A stretch of DNA of 64,000 nucleotides from Bacillus sp. 03113 (GCF_006546985.1 NZ_ML637008.1:242266-306265), one strand, 5' to 3'. Positions 37,752 through 45,638 are shown, numbered from the stretch's first letter. Numbers and translations: made by a program. The notes: generated by a model not told the origin, from the letters alone.

Positions 37752-38693
37752 ATGAAAAAGATACGCAATATGGTTTCTTCTATTACTATAGTACTAGTCG
37801 CATTAGTACTGAGTGCGTGTAGTAGTGGAGTAAAAGATGGAGCCGAAGATGAAAATAAGACAGTGGAAACTAGGAAAATTACTCACGAATTAGGAGAGGC
37901 GGAGGTATCCTTAAATCCGAAGAGGGTAATTGTGTTAGAACAAGGCTTTACCGAGGTCGTCGCAGCACTTGGAGTAAAGCTAGTTGGGGTAGCTGATGAT
38001 AATAAACCAGAGCGTTTACCTAAAGAAGCATTAAAAAAAATCGAAGGCTATAAATCTGTTGGACAAAGGTCGCAACCGAATCTTGAAGTGATTCGTACCT
38101 TGAATCCTGATTTAATCATTGCAGATTTAGACAGACATAAAAATATTTACGAAGAGCTAGAAAAAATTGCACCTACTGTTGTATTAAAGAATCAGGATGC
38201 TACATATACAGATACCGTTGACGTAACTAAGAAAATTGGGGAAGCACTTGGGAAAAAAGAAGATGCAGAAAAATTAGTTGCTGATCATAATGAGAAGGTT
38301 AATGGCATTAAGAATCAATTAAATAAAGAAAAATCTGTATTATTTGTAAGTGCAGGTGATGAGGGTGTTTTTGATGGCAATACATCATCATTCTTCCTGC
38401 CATCCTTTCTAACAGGTTTGGGAGTCAATTATGCTCTGCAGGATGAAAAAGAGGTTAGTAAAGAAATGACGGTTGAACAAATATTAAAGCTTAACCCAGA
38501 TATTTTAATCGTTTCAATTAACGAAGAAGAAGCCTCAGTAAAAGAAAAAATGAAGGACGACAAACTCTGGAATCAATTAACGGCTGTTAAAGAAGGAAAA
38601 GTATTTGAAGTAGATCATAGTGATTGGTCAAGAAGAAGAAGTTTGCTTTCAATAAATGAGATAATTCCAGACTTAGAGAAGGTGATAAGGTGA
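37752..38693 (+). CDS. Iron(III)-siderophore or iron-citrate binding lipoprotein (YfmC/FecB-like)
   Basis: 313-aa periplasmic-binding-type lipoprotein: hydrophobic signal peptide, lipobox LSAC with Cys23, then a helical-backbone binding fold (TroA/FepB superfamily). Conserved blocks include SLNPKRVIVLEQGFTEVVAALGV, LEVIRTLNPDLIIAD and LTAVKEGKVFEVD. It resembles B. subtilis YfmC, the iron-citrate binder. A Fur box upstream fits iron repression. A terminator separates it from two permease genes. Confidence 0.85.
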   Translation: MKKIRNMVSSITIVLVALVLSACSSGVKDGAEDENKTVETRKITHELGEAEVSLNPKRVIVLEQGFTEVVAALGVKLVGVADDNKPERLPKEALKKIEGYKSVGQRSQPNLEVIRTLNPDLIIADLDRHKNIYEELEKIAPTVVLKNQDATYTDTVDVTKKIGEALGKKEDAEKLVADHNEKVNGIKNQLNKEKSVLFVSAGDEGVFDGNTSSFFLPSFLTGLGVNYALQDEKEVSKEMTVEQILKLNPDILIVSINEEEASVKEKMKDDKLWNQLTAVKEGKVFEVDHSDWSRRRSLLSINEIIPDLEKVIR

Positions 38694-38759
38694 AACTTCC
38701 ATCGGTAGGGGTGTTTGATGGTTAGAATGTGCTAGATTATGCAACACGAAAGGATGTCA

Positions 38760-38945
38760 CTCTTTTGTCTATCACCCATTCCCCCGCTGTTGGTTAGTTG
38801 AACCAATCACGCTCATATATGCCACATCCTGTGGCATTCGCCTGACTAGGACGTCCTGTCCGTCTTCGAGCTTTTACGGGCAGTTATTCCCTACCTTCGT
38901 TTCTCTGGGGATTTACTGCCCGTTAATGCGGGATAAAGTAAGTTA
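38760..38945 (+). repeat. Dispersed intergenic repeat, family B copy
   Basis: Contains GTTGGTTAGTTGAACCAATCACG (complement of a stretch at about 10082), GGACGTCCTGTCC, ACGGGCAGTTATTCC and TTTACTGCCCGTTAATGCGGGATAAAG in sequence; the last pairs with ACGGGCAGT. Similar TTTATCCCGCATTA motifs recur at 51144 and 52030. No coding potential is evident. Confidence 0.65.
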
Positions 38946-38951
38946 AGATAC

Positions 38952-38998
38952 GAGCAAGTAAAAAGGGATTACTTTAACTTTTTGCTTGCTCTTTTGTT
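38952..38998 (+). terminator. Terminator between binding protein and permease genes
   Basis: Perfect 14-bp stem GAGCAAGTAAAAAG-type arms at 38952-38965 and 38978-38991 are imperfect only in the inner A/T part (GAGCAAG / CTTGCTC is exact), followed by TTTTGTT. Confidence 0.7.
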
Positions 38999-39021
38999 AA
39001 CATGGAAGGAATGCAGATTGA

Positions 39022-40044
39022 ATGAAGAGATTGTATAACAAAAGTAAAAAGATAAAGAGTACGCTCTATGTAAGCATTATTGGAATCCTATTCGTTTTTG
39101 CCGCTTTCTTACTCTCCTTAATGATTGGCCCATTTCAAGTATCACCTAAAACGATTGTAGAGACCATTTTTCACTATGAATCCACTAAAGAGCAAGTTAT
39201 CGTTCATGACGTTAGGCTGCCAAGAGCTATCATTACTGCATTAGTTGGAGCAAATCTAGCTGTTGCGGGCTCGATTATGCAAGTGTTGACCAGAAATGCC
39301 TTAGCTTCTCCTGGCATTTTTGGGATTAATGCAGGTGCGTCATGTGTTATTGTGTGTTGTATTGTACTTTTTCCCGCTATTAGTGGAGTATTTTTGATGT
39401 TAGCTGGATTTTTAGGAAGTCTGTTAGCAGCATGTATTATTTTCTTATTAAGTAGTGTATTCAAGGGTGGGAATATTGAAGTCAAACTGGCTCTTGTAGG
39501 CGTCGTTATTCAAGCATTTCTTGGATCAATTACACAAAGCTTGCTTGTTTTTAATGAAGATTCTACACAAAATGTATTATTTTGGCTTGCAGGATCTGTT
39601 GCCGGTACTGAATGGAGGGATGTTTCGCTTTTACTTCCGGTTAGCATTATTGTGATTATTTGGACATGCTTGATGAGTCGTTCGATTTCCATGCTAAATT
39701 TAGGAAAGGATATTGCCCAGGGAATGGGCCAGCGCGTCGTTTTAGTAAGAGTCTTATGTGCGTTAATTGTCATTCTCCTTGCTGGTACTTCGGTATCTAT
39801 TGTAGGTCCGATTGGCTTTGTTGGATTAATTGTTCCTCACATTGTACGAATCCTTGTTGGAACGGATTATCGATTGGTTCTTCCAATCAGTGCATTGTAT
39901 GGAGCGATTCTTTTACTCATTGCAGATGTAGGTTCCCGCTCTATATCTTTTCCTTATGAAACACCGGTTGGAATCACAACGGCTTTAATCGGCACACCAT
40001 ATTTTATCTATTTAGCACGCAAGAAAAGAGAGGTGGCATCATGA
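39022..40044 (+). CDS. FecCD-family iron transport permease (first subunit)
   Basis: 340-aa polytopic protein (about nine to ten segments) of the BtuC/FecCD family, which forms the membrane channel for siderophore-bound iron. Characteristic blocks are VRLPRAIITALVGANLAVAGS, NALASPGIFGINAGAS and GPIGFVGLIVPHIVR near residues 250-280, the ATPase-coupling region. It overlaps the second permease by four bases. It is similar to YfmD. No ATPase gene is present in the cluster. Confidence 0.9.
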   Translation: MKRLYNKSKKIKSTLYVSIIGILFVFAAFLLSLMIGPFQVSPKTIVETIFHYESTKEQVIVHDVRLPRAIITALVGANLAVAGSIMQVLTRNALASPGIFGINAGASCVIVCCIVLFPAISGVFLMLAGFLGSLLAACIIFLLSSVFKGGNIEVKLALVGVVIQAFLGSITQSLLVFNEDSTQNVLFWLAGSVAGTEWRDVSLLLPVSIIVIIWTCLMSRSISMLNLGKDIAQGMGQRVVLVRVLCALIVILLAGTSVSIVGPIGFVGLIVPHIVRILVGTDYRLVLPISALYGAILLLIADVGSRSISFPYETPVGITTALIGTPYFIYLARKKREVAS

Positions 40045-41069
40045 ATCTCATCCAAACAAAATTATTTTCAGAACGAACAAAAGCATTTGTTGTGATCTCT
40101 GTTCTATGTATACTCGTTTTTTTGTGTGCCATTATAAACATAGGGATTGGTGCGGTACCCATTTCACCTATTGCGATTTTAAAGACTTTTTTTGGTTTGG
40201 GAGATGAAAATACTACGTACATTGTGATGAATTATCGTATGCCTAGAATTTTACTAGCGATTTTTATAGGTGCTTGTTTAGCCATTTCCGGAGTCATTAC
40301 GCAATCTGTTTTACATAATCCATTAGCTGCTCCAGACACATTAGGAATTTCAGGGGGAGCCGGTATTGCCGCTGTTTTTGTCACAATTATTTGGCAGGAC
40401 TCTCCGCCTGGCGCTGTTGGAATAGCTGCTTTTATAGGAGGAGCTGCTTCTGCACTGATTGTGTACTTTATCGCCTATCGCAATGGAATTGATCGAATTC
40501 GTCTTGCTTTAGTCGGGGTAGCTGTCACATCTTTCTGTCAGGCATTTATCGAATTAATTATGATAAAGGCAAACACAAATGTAAATGCAGCTATCCTTTG
40601 GTTAAATGGAAGTCTATGGGGAAGAACATGGGAGCAAGTGATTCAGATTTTGCCATGGGTTGTATTATTCTTCCCATTTGTTTGGTTAATGTCAAAAGCA
40701 CTAGATATTCTTCAGCTTGGTGATTCTGTTGCTACCGGACTTGGACTCAAGGTAGAGCTCGTTCGCTTTTTTCTTTTAGCTTCAGCAGTATTATTAGCCG
40801 GCGCCTCTGTAGCAGCTGCTGGTATGATAGGCTTTGTTGGATTAATTAGCCCACATATTGCAAGAAGCTTGGTTGGAGCTGAACATCAGTTGTTTATCCC
40901 TGTTTCAGCACTTATAGGGGCATTATTGTTATTAGTAGCAGATTCGATCGGTCGCGGGTTAATTCCTCCTACTGAAATTCCAACAGGATTGGTCATTACA
41001 GCAGTAGGTGCTCCTTATTTTTTATATTTAATGTGGAAGGAATCGAAAAATAAAAAACATGGTTTTTAA
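40041..41069 (+). CDS. FecCD-family iron transport permease (second subunit)
   Basis: 342-aa partner permease with the same architecture: YRMPRILLAIFIGACLAISGV, NPLAAPDTLGISGGAG and GMIGFVGLISPHIARSLVG. Start ATG 40041 lies within the upstream stop (ATGA). In B. subtilis the yfmCDEF cluster continues with an ATPase; here the operon ends and a structured element follows. The ATPase is presumably shared and encoded elsewhere, as YusV is for several B. subtilis siderophore systems. Confidence 0.9.
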   Translation: MNLIQTKLFSERTKAFVVISVLCILVFLCAIINIGIGAVPISPIAILKTFFGLGDENTTYIVMNYRMPRILLAIFIGACLAISGVITQSVLHNPLAAPDTLGISGGAGIAAVFVTIIWQDSPPGAVGIAAFIGGAASALIVYFIAYRNGIDRIRLALVGVAVTSFCQAFIELIMIKANTNVNAAILWLNGSLWGRTWEQVIQILPWVVLFFPFVWLMSKALDILQLGDSVATGLGLKVELVRFFLLASAVLLAGASVAAAGMIGFVGLISPHIARSLVGAEHQLFIPVSALIGALLLLVADSIGRGLIPPTEIPTGLVITAVGAPYFLYLMWKESKNKKHGF

Positions 41070-41071
41070 AC

Positions 41072-41213
41072 GATTTTTGAATCATTCGAGTGAAACATAG
41101 TTTCACTCGCCTTGAAGCAATGCTTCAAGGTAGCACGAATTACATAAAACATAGAAAGAAAGCTCGCTTTCTCTCTATGTTTTATGTAATTCGTGCTAAA
41201 TGATTCAAAAATC
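41072..41213. repeat. Perfectly paired cloverleaf element (closing stem plus three hairpins)
   Basis: Closing stem GATTTTTGAATCATT (41072-41086) / 41199-41213, 15 bp perfect. Hairpin 1: CGAGTGAAAC (41087-41096) / 41100-41109, 10 bp, loop ATA. Hairpin 2: CCTTGAAGC (41110-41118) / 41122-41130, 9 bp, loop AAT. Hairpin 3: TAGCACGAATTACATAAAAC... (41131-41154) / 41175-41198, 24 bp perfect, with a further inner GAAAGC/GCTTTC. Virtually every base is paired. It lies between the convergent permease and BI-1 genes. Confidence 0.9.
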
Positions 41214-41240
41214 AATAAAGTTATTTAATACAGCTAATAC

Positions 41241-41271
41241 AAAAAAACAGCAGCAGAAAGGTCTGCTGCTG
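41241..41271 (-). terminator. Terminator after the BI-1-like gene
   Basis: Perfect stem CAGCAGCAG / CTGCTGCTG with loop AAAGGT and a minus-strand T7 tail. Confidence 0.85.
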
Positions 41272-41278
41272 ATTATGG

Positions 41279-41923
41279 TTAGTCTTTGCTAGATAATATA
41301 CCAAAAATTCGTAAGATATTGATGAAAAGGTTAATAAAATTTAAGTATAAATTTAATGCCATAAGCGGTACTTCTTCAGCTGTTACACCATGGCGCTTCA
41401 TTCGATTAAAATCAAAAAGAACATAGCCGCTAAATACTAGAACACCAATAAAGGAAAACACTAGCATAGCAGTTGAGTTTAGAGGCCAGAAAATATTAAA
41501 AATTGAAATGGCAACTAAAGCTAATAAAGCAGCCATAAGCATTCCACCTAAGAAGGATAAATCTCTTTTCGTAGTAGATGCATAAACAGCAAGACCTGTG
41601 AACACAGTTACTGTAGTGGCCAAAGCCGTTAATACAAGATTCACTCCAATGGTCGCAATATAATGAGAAACAATTGGATAAGTCGTGATCCCTGAAATAA
41701 AGGTAAAGGCATACAAGAATGAATAGGAGATTGCTTTTCTTCTACGTAAGAAAAAAGCACCAAATAGCATAACAACCTCTAATATAACTAATGGTAGAAA
41801 GAGTGCTGGCGGTACAAAGACACCAACCATCGTGCCGAGAAACGCAATGGCAAGAGAGAAAGCGAAAACTCTTAATACCGACGGCAAGTATTGTTGATTA
41901 GGATGTACTGTCTGTGCAAACAT
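41279..41923 (-). CDS. yetJ: Bax inhibitor-1/YccA-family membrane protein (YetJ-like)
   Basis: 214-aa protein with seven hydrophobic segments, the same length as B. subtilis YetJ, a pH-sensitive calcium leak channel of the TMBIM family. The conserved region GYVLFDFNRMKRHG near residue 165 and a final hydrophobic segment with ALNLYLNFINLFINILRIFG are present. It is transcribed alone with its own terminator. The family name is secure; the ion specificity is inferred. Confidence 0.87.
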   Translation of the reverse strand: MFAQTVHPNQQYLPSVLRVFAFSLAIAFLGTMVGVFVPPALFLPLVILEVVMLFGAFFLRRRKAISYSFLYAFTFISGITTYPIVSHYIATIGVNLVLTALATTVTVFTGLAVYASTTKRDLSFLGGMLMAALLALVAISIFNIFWPLNSTAMLVFSFIGVLVFSGYVLFDFNRMKRHGVTAEEVPLMALNLYLNFINLFINILRIFGILSSKD

Positions 41924-42030
41924 TTTGTTTGATCACCTCATAAAGAATTTACTTACAGTTGTTATACGTATGATAGCCAAAAAAGTTTCAAAACCAAAGA
42001 TTAATACCAATGTATGTTTTTAACTTAGCC

Positions 42031-42075
42031 GAAAAATCCCCACTTTAAACCGTGATAGATGGTAGGTGGGGGGAG
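42031..42075. repeat. Family B hairpin fragment
   Basis: TCCCCAC ... GTGGGGGGA stem around ACTTTAAACCGTGATAGATG; related to the CCCCCAC/GTGGGGG hairpin at 52063-52110. It sits just upstream of the encapsulin operon promoter. Confidence 0.5.
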
Positions 42076-42109
42076 TTCATATATAGAGTATTATATTTGC
42101 AGGTTAATT

Positions 42110-42139
42110 TTGTTTAAAGGATTGGTAGAAGGTTATAAT
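42110..42139 (+). promoter_or_regulatory. SigA-type promoter of the encapsulin operon
   Basis: TTGTTT (42110-42115), 18 bases, TATAAT (42134-42139), about 38 bases before the cargo gene start. I see no good Fur box here. Confidence 0.55.
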
Positions 42140-42177
42140 AGATTAAGCAATTATTATTTATTTAAGGGGTGGTAGGG

Positions 42178-42750
42178 TTGAAAGGTGAATTAAGCACCTT
42201 ACATAGAATCTTTACAACGACAAAAGCAGCAATTGAAGATTTCATGAGTATGTTAGACCCTGTCATAAACAATGCTACAGATGATCATGAGCGCTTATAT
42301 TATCATCATATTTATGAAGAAGAAGAACAAAGGCTTTCAAGACTTTTTGAACTCATTCCTCTTATTTCAAAATTTGATGAAGAAAAAGATGATACTGCGT
42401 TTTCTCCTACCAATAATGAATTTAATCGGCTTTTGCAAGAGCTTAATTTGGAAAAATTCGGCTTGCATAATTTTGTAGAACATCTAGATTTGGCTCTTTT
42501 TCAGTTTAAGGACGAGGAACGACAATCTCTTCTAACAAAGTTAAGAGAGGTTACCTATAGTGATTATCAACAAGTAAAAGAAATGCTAATAGAAATTAAT
42601 AATCGTTTTAATCATCATTATGTTGATCCCCATGCGCATCATGATGAGGACCACGATCATTTAGCTAAGACTGAAGCTGTTTCTGTTTCGACAGGGCCAG
42701 CGAAAAGAAAAAAGAGTTTTTCTGTAGGTTCACTAATAGAAAGAAAATAA
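42178..42750 (+). CDS. IMEF: iron-mineralising encapsulin-associated cargo protein
   Basis: 190-aa cargo of the IMEF encapsulin system (described in Quasibacillus thermotolerans), in which it oxidises and mineralises iron inside the shell. The predicted helical core has FTTTKAAIEDFMSML and DDHERLYYHHIYEEEEQRL, rich in His and Glu metal ligands, and then LNLEKFGLHNFVEHLDLALF. A His/Asp-rich hinge (about residues 145-161, DPHAHHDEDHDH) leads to the C-terminal targeting peptide KKSFSVGSLIERK (178-190). TTG 42178 is chosen behind AAGGGG; GTG 42169 lies within that site. The shell gene follows after 18 bases. Confidence 0.93.
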   Translation: MKGELSTLHRIFTTTKAAIEDFMSMLDPVINNATDDHERLYYHHIYEEEEQRLSRLFELIPLISKFDEEKDDTAFSPTNNEFNRLLQELNLEKFGLHNFVEHLDLALFQFKDEERQSLLTKLREVTYSDYQQVKEMLIEINNRFNHHYVDPHAHHDEDHDHLAKTEAVSVSTGPAKRKKSFSVGSLIERK

Positions 42751-42768
42751 AGTTAGGAGGCTATAAAA

Positions 42769-43617
42769 ATGAATAAAGCAGAATTATTTCCAGATTCAAC
42801 TTTAACAAATAATGACTTTGACCTATTAGATCAAACAGTCATTGATGCAGCACGAAAACAATTGGTTGGTCGAAGATTTATTGAATTATATGGACCTCTT
42901 GGCAGAGGGGTTCAAAGTATTCATAATGATATTTATTTAGAAACAAGTAAAGCGAAAATGGGTATTCAAGGCTCTTTTGACACTGATTTTGAAGAAGCTA
43001 AAAGGGTAAATTATACAATTCCCATGCTCTATAACGATTTTGTTCTATATTGGCGCGATTTAGAACAAGCAAAGGTTTTAGATATTCCAATCGATTTTTC
43101 TCCTGCTGCAAATGCTGCACGCAATGTTGCAATTCTTGAGGATCAAATGATTTTTCATGGTTCAAAGGAATTCGACATTCCAGGGTTGATGAATGTGAAA
43201 GGCCGCTTAACGCATTTAATTGGAAATTGGTATGAGTCTGGCAGTGCATTTCAAGATGTGGTAGAGGCAAGAAATAAATTAATGGAAATGGATCATACTG
43301 GACCTTATGCAATGGTGTTATCACCCGAATTGTACTCTTTATTACATAGGGTACATAAAGATACGAATGTATTAGAAATTGAGCATGTCCGTGAGCTTAT
43401 TACAGATGGTGTTTTTCAATCGTCTGTTTTGAAAGGGAAGACTGGACTAATTGTGAATACGGGAAGAAATAACTTAGATCTCGTTATTTCAGAAGATTTT
43501 GAAACTGCTTATCTGGGAGAAGAGGGAATGAATCACCCATTTCGGGTTTATGAGACTGCGGTATTACGTATAAAACGTCCTTCAGCTATTTGTACTTTAG
43601 CGGATCCTAAAGAATAG
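42769..43617 (+). CDS. Encapsulin shell protein (family 1, IMEF type)
   Basis: 282-aa HK97-fold protein that self-assembles into a protein nanocompartment; IMEF-type shells of relatives are large (about 42 nm, 240 subunits). Typical blocks are LVGRRFIELYGPLGRGVQS near residue 33, NYTIPMLYNDFVLYWRDLE, NVAILEDQMIFHGSKEFDIPGL and the C-terminal FRVYETAVLRIKRPSAIC. The usual family 1 length is 265-290 aa. The N-terminal residues are expected to bind the SVGSLI tags of the flanking genes' products. AGGAGG lies nine bases before the ATG. Confidence 0.95.
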   Translation: MNKAELFPDSTLTNNDFDLLDQTVIDAARKQLVGRRFIELYGPLGRGVQSIHNDIYLETSKAKMGIQGSFDTDFEEAKRVNYTIPMLYNDFVLYWRDLEQAKVLDIPIDFSPAANAARNVAILEDQMIFHGSKEFDIPGLMNVKGRLTHLIGNWYESGSAFQDVVEARNKLMEMDHTGPYAMVLSPELYSLLHRVHKDTNVLEIEHVRELITDGVFQSSVLKGKTGLIVNTGRNNLDLVISEDFETAYLGEEGMNHPFRVYETAVLRIKRPSAICTLADPKE

Positions 43618-43630
43618 CAGGTGGAGAATA

Positions 43631-44020
43631 ATGAGGCGAAGAAGCTTATCTGTAGGCTCCTTAATTCCTAAAAATCAAATCGTTTCTCAAAAACCTGAGC
43701 AAGAATTAAAACATAAGCAAGAGATACCAACGAATAATAGGAAGATTGATCAAAAAGTAAAGCTAAAGCTCGTTCAAAATGAGAATGTTTTTGAAGTAAC
43801 CCCCGTAAAAGGAACAAAATTGCTTGATGCTGCTTTAGAGCAAGGTCAAAACTTAAATTTTAAGTGTAGAAAAGGAACTTGTGGCGTTTGTACAGTTCGT
43901 ATTACTGACGGAATATCATTACTTGATACTCCTAATAAACAGGAACAGGATAAACTAAAAAACGCAATTGCTGATCAATATCGTTTATCCTGTCAAGCTG
44001 TATTTACAACAAATGGATAA
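43631..44020 (+). CDS. [2Fe-2S] ferredoxin with N-terminal encapsulin-targeting peptide
   Basis: 129-aa plant-type ferredoxin. Cluster ligands are Cys79, Cys84, Cys87 and Cys121 (C-x4-C-x2-C-x33-C; FKCRKGTCGVC ... LSCQAV). The N-terminus RRRSLSVGSLIPKN repeats the targeting core of the IMEF cargo, followed by a Lys/Glu-rich flexible linker of about 35 residues. It is therefore expected to sit inside the shell and supply electrons to reduce and release stored iron. Thirteen bases separate it from the shell gene, and a terminator closes the operon. Confidence 0.93.
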   Translation: MRRRSLSVGSLIPKNQIVSQKPEQELKHKQEIPTNNRKIDQKVKLKLVQNENVFEVTPVKGTKLLDAALEQGQNLNFKCRKGTCGVCTVRITDGISLLDTPNKQEQDKLKNAIADQYRLSCQAVFTTNG

Positions 44021-44097
44021 ATTGAAAAAAGACACATTTTCCACAAAGTAATGGGTTCGGTTTACGAGCACCAAAAATTTTGATAACAAGTAAATTA

Positions 44098-44135
44098 GCA
44101 CACCAATTCGTATATGAATTGGTGTATTAATTTTT
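44098..44135 (+). terminator. Terminator of the encapsulin operon
   Basis: Perfect stem ACACCAATTC / GAATTGGTGT around GTATAT, followed by ATTAATTTTTA. The rest of the gap to 44379 shows no gene. Confidence 0.8.
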
Positions 44136-44379
44136 ATTGATATAATAGCGTTTTAATTATAGGCTAAATAACATCGAAAATAGTATCCATGAAAGCAGAG
44201 GCAACAATTAATGTCAAGGCGTTTACTGAGGATTTTTAAAATGTTTACAATGTAATATTGGTTTAAAAACTCAAGCAGGATAACAGGGTATTTATGTTAA
44301 AATAAAGAAAGTGTTATTCAGCATTAAATGGAACTTTTAATTATTTGTGTTGTCTATAAAATTAGGGGGGATATAATCA

Positions 44380-44694
44380 TTGGAAGGTATGGAAATTTAC
44401 TTTTTCATTAGAATAATTTTTTTAATTTTTATTGTGTGTTCGTTAGTAATCTCGCTATTAATGATAGGGCCATTAAAACGTAAACAACTTATTAATGGTT
44501 TTACTATCGGGCTGTTTTCTGTTGTCGCAATTGTAGTATCAGTGATAAATGGAATAATAGGGGGTTACTTAGCAGACGGTATATATTCAGGTGGGGATGT
44601 TTTAATTTCATACTTGTTTGTTATTCTTTTTATTTTATGTATACTGAATGTAATTCTTTATATAAACAATACTAAACAAAGAAATTCTTTTTAA
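44380..44694 (+). CDS. Small membrane protein of unknown function
   Basis: 104-aa hydrophobic protein with three membrane segments (FFIRIIFLIFIVCSLVISLL, FTIGLFSVVAIVVSVIN, VLISYLFVILFILCILNVIL) and a short basic tail. I do not recognise it. TTG 44380 has AGGGGGG upstream at good spacing. It lies between the encapsulin operon and a convergent Fur-box gene, with a terminator between them. Nothing ties it to iron. Confidence 0.6.
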   Translation: MEGMEIYFFIRIIFLIFIVCSLVISLLMIGPLKRKQLINGFTIGLFSVVAIVVSVINGIIGGYLADGIYSGGDVLISYLFVILFILCILNVILYINNTKQRNSF

Positions 44695-44775
44695 TGTTTG
44701 GTTGAAATGTTCCATAGATAAATATGTTCTTCTTCACGTAACGGGGACTTTAATAAAATAAGTCAATATAAAAAG

Positions 44776-44807
44776 AAATGCTCAGAGCTTTAAAACTCTG
44801 AGCATTT
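44776..44807. terminator. Bidirectional terminator between convergent genes
   Basis: Perfect 12-bp stem AAATGCTCAGAG / CTCTGAGCATTT. Confidence 0.8.
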
Positions 44808-44872
44808 TCGCTCTTCGTATTTCCTTTATCTCATTCGATTCAGTCCAGCAATTTACGTGGCAAGGGCGCTTA
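44808..44872. repeat. Remnant of dispersed repeat family A
   Basis: CGTATTTCCTTTATCTCATTCG and GGCAAGGGCGCTTA resemble the second half of the copy at 19601-19760. It ends exactly at the stop codon of the minus-strand gene. Confidence 0.5.
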
Positions 44873-45352
44873 TTAAGCAAATAAGCGTTTCTTCATTTGA
44901 ATTAAATTATTTTCTAAAGGAAATGGCAGTACAACTTTTCGTTTTTCAAGTTCTGTTACACTAATATCTTGAACTAGCTTTAATGCTTCTTTTTTAAAGG
45001 AAGTAGTTACATAACCTTCATTTACTTCACATAATTTTTGTAAATACTGTAAGGTCTCATCTACTAGCATTTGTTTTACATACGTATTATCTAATTGGCA
45101 AATTAGTTTATGTTGTAAGCCTTTTATCACTGCAATCTGATCAACATGAGCCATAATGTTTTTTCCTTCTTCGTCAATAAAGCAAAGAGATACATATTGA
45201 CCCTTTGACATATCTACATTCGTAAAAACGGGGGTGTGATATTCATCCCCAGAAGCTAATCGAATGGAACCCGCCTCAGCTACTCCACCAATTTTGCGAT
45301 GATTCGAAATCACCATATGAATATCCTTTAAGCCATGTAGCATTGTCTGCAT
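44873..45352 (-). CDS. Hypothetical protein with an upstream Fur box
   Basis: 159-aa soluble protein that I do not recognise. The first half looks beta-rich (AEAGSIRLASGDEYHTPVFT, GQYVSLCFIDEEGKNIMAHV); the second half is helical with a positively charged end. There is no signal peptide or membrane segment. GAGGAGG lies before the ATG. A near-consensus Fur box about 85 bases upstream suggests iron-starvation induction, and the encapsulin and iron-uptake genes are neighbours, so a role in iron or haem handling is possible but unproven. Confidence 0.75.
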   Translation of the reverse strand: MQTMLHGLKDIHMVISNHRKIGGVAEAGSIRLASGDEYHTPVFTNVDMSKGQYVSLCFIDEEGKNIMAHVDQIAVIKGLQHKLICQLDNTYVKQMLVDETLQYLQKLCEVNEGYVTTSFKKEALKLVQDISVTELEKRKVVLPFPLENNLIQMKKRLFA

Positions 45353-45436
45353 GTAATTTCCTCCTCATCAAGATAGAATACTCTGAAAGCAAAGTGTAAA
45401 AAATTCGATCGATTTATAATATAAGCCTATTTTAAG

Positions 45437-45455
45437 GAAAATGATAATCATTGTC
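45437..45455 (-). promoter_or_regulatory. Fur box upstream of the hypothetical gene
   Basis: GAAAATGATAATCATTGTC matches 17 of 19 positions of the Fur consensus. It lies 85 bases upstream of the minus-strand start at 45352. Confidence 0.85.
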
Positions 45456-45597
45456 AATTAGTAAACGAGCATTAATTTTTCTATTTTATCTATTAATTTA
45501 TTACTTTTTTTCCAATTATTATCAATCTTATGCGAAGCTTTTGGGAAAATCACATCTCTGTAGTGCAATCTAGTTTACTATTTCCAACTGTATAAAA

Positions 45598-45631
45598 TTG
45601 AATGAGGTGGACAACTCTCCACCTCATTCAA
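45598..45631 (-). terminator. Terminator after mscL
   Basis: Perfect 14-bp stem TTGAATGAGGTGGA / TCCACCTCATTCAA; the minus-strand tail is TTTTATAC. Confidence 0.85.
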
Positions 45632-45638
45632 TAATGGT

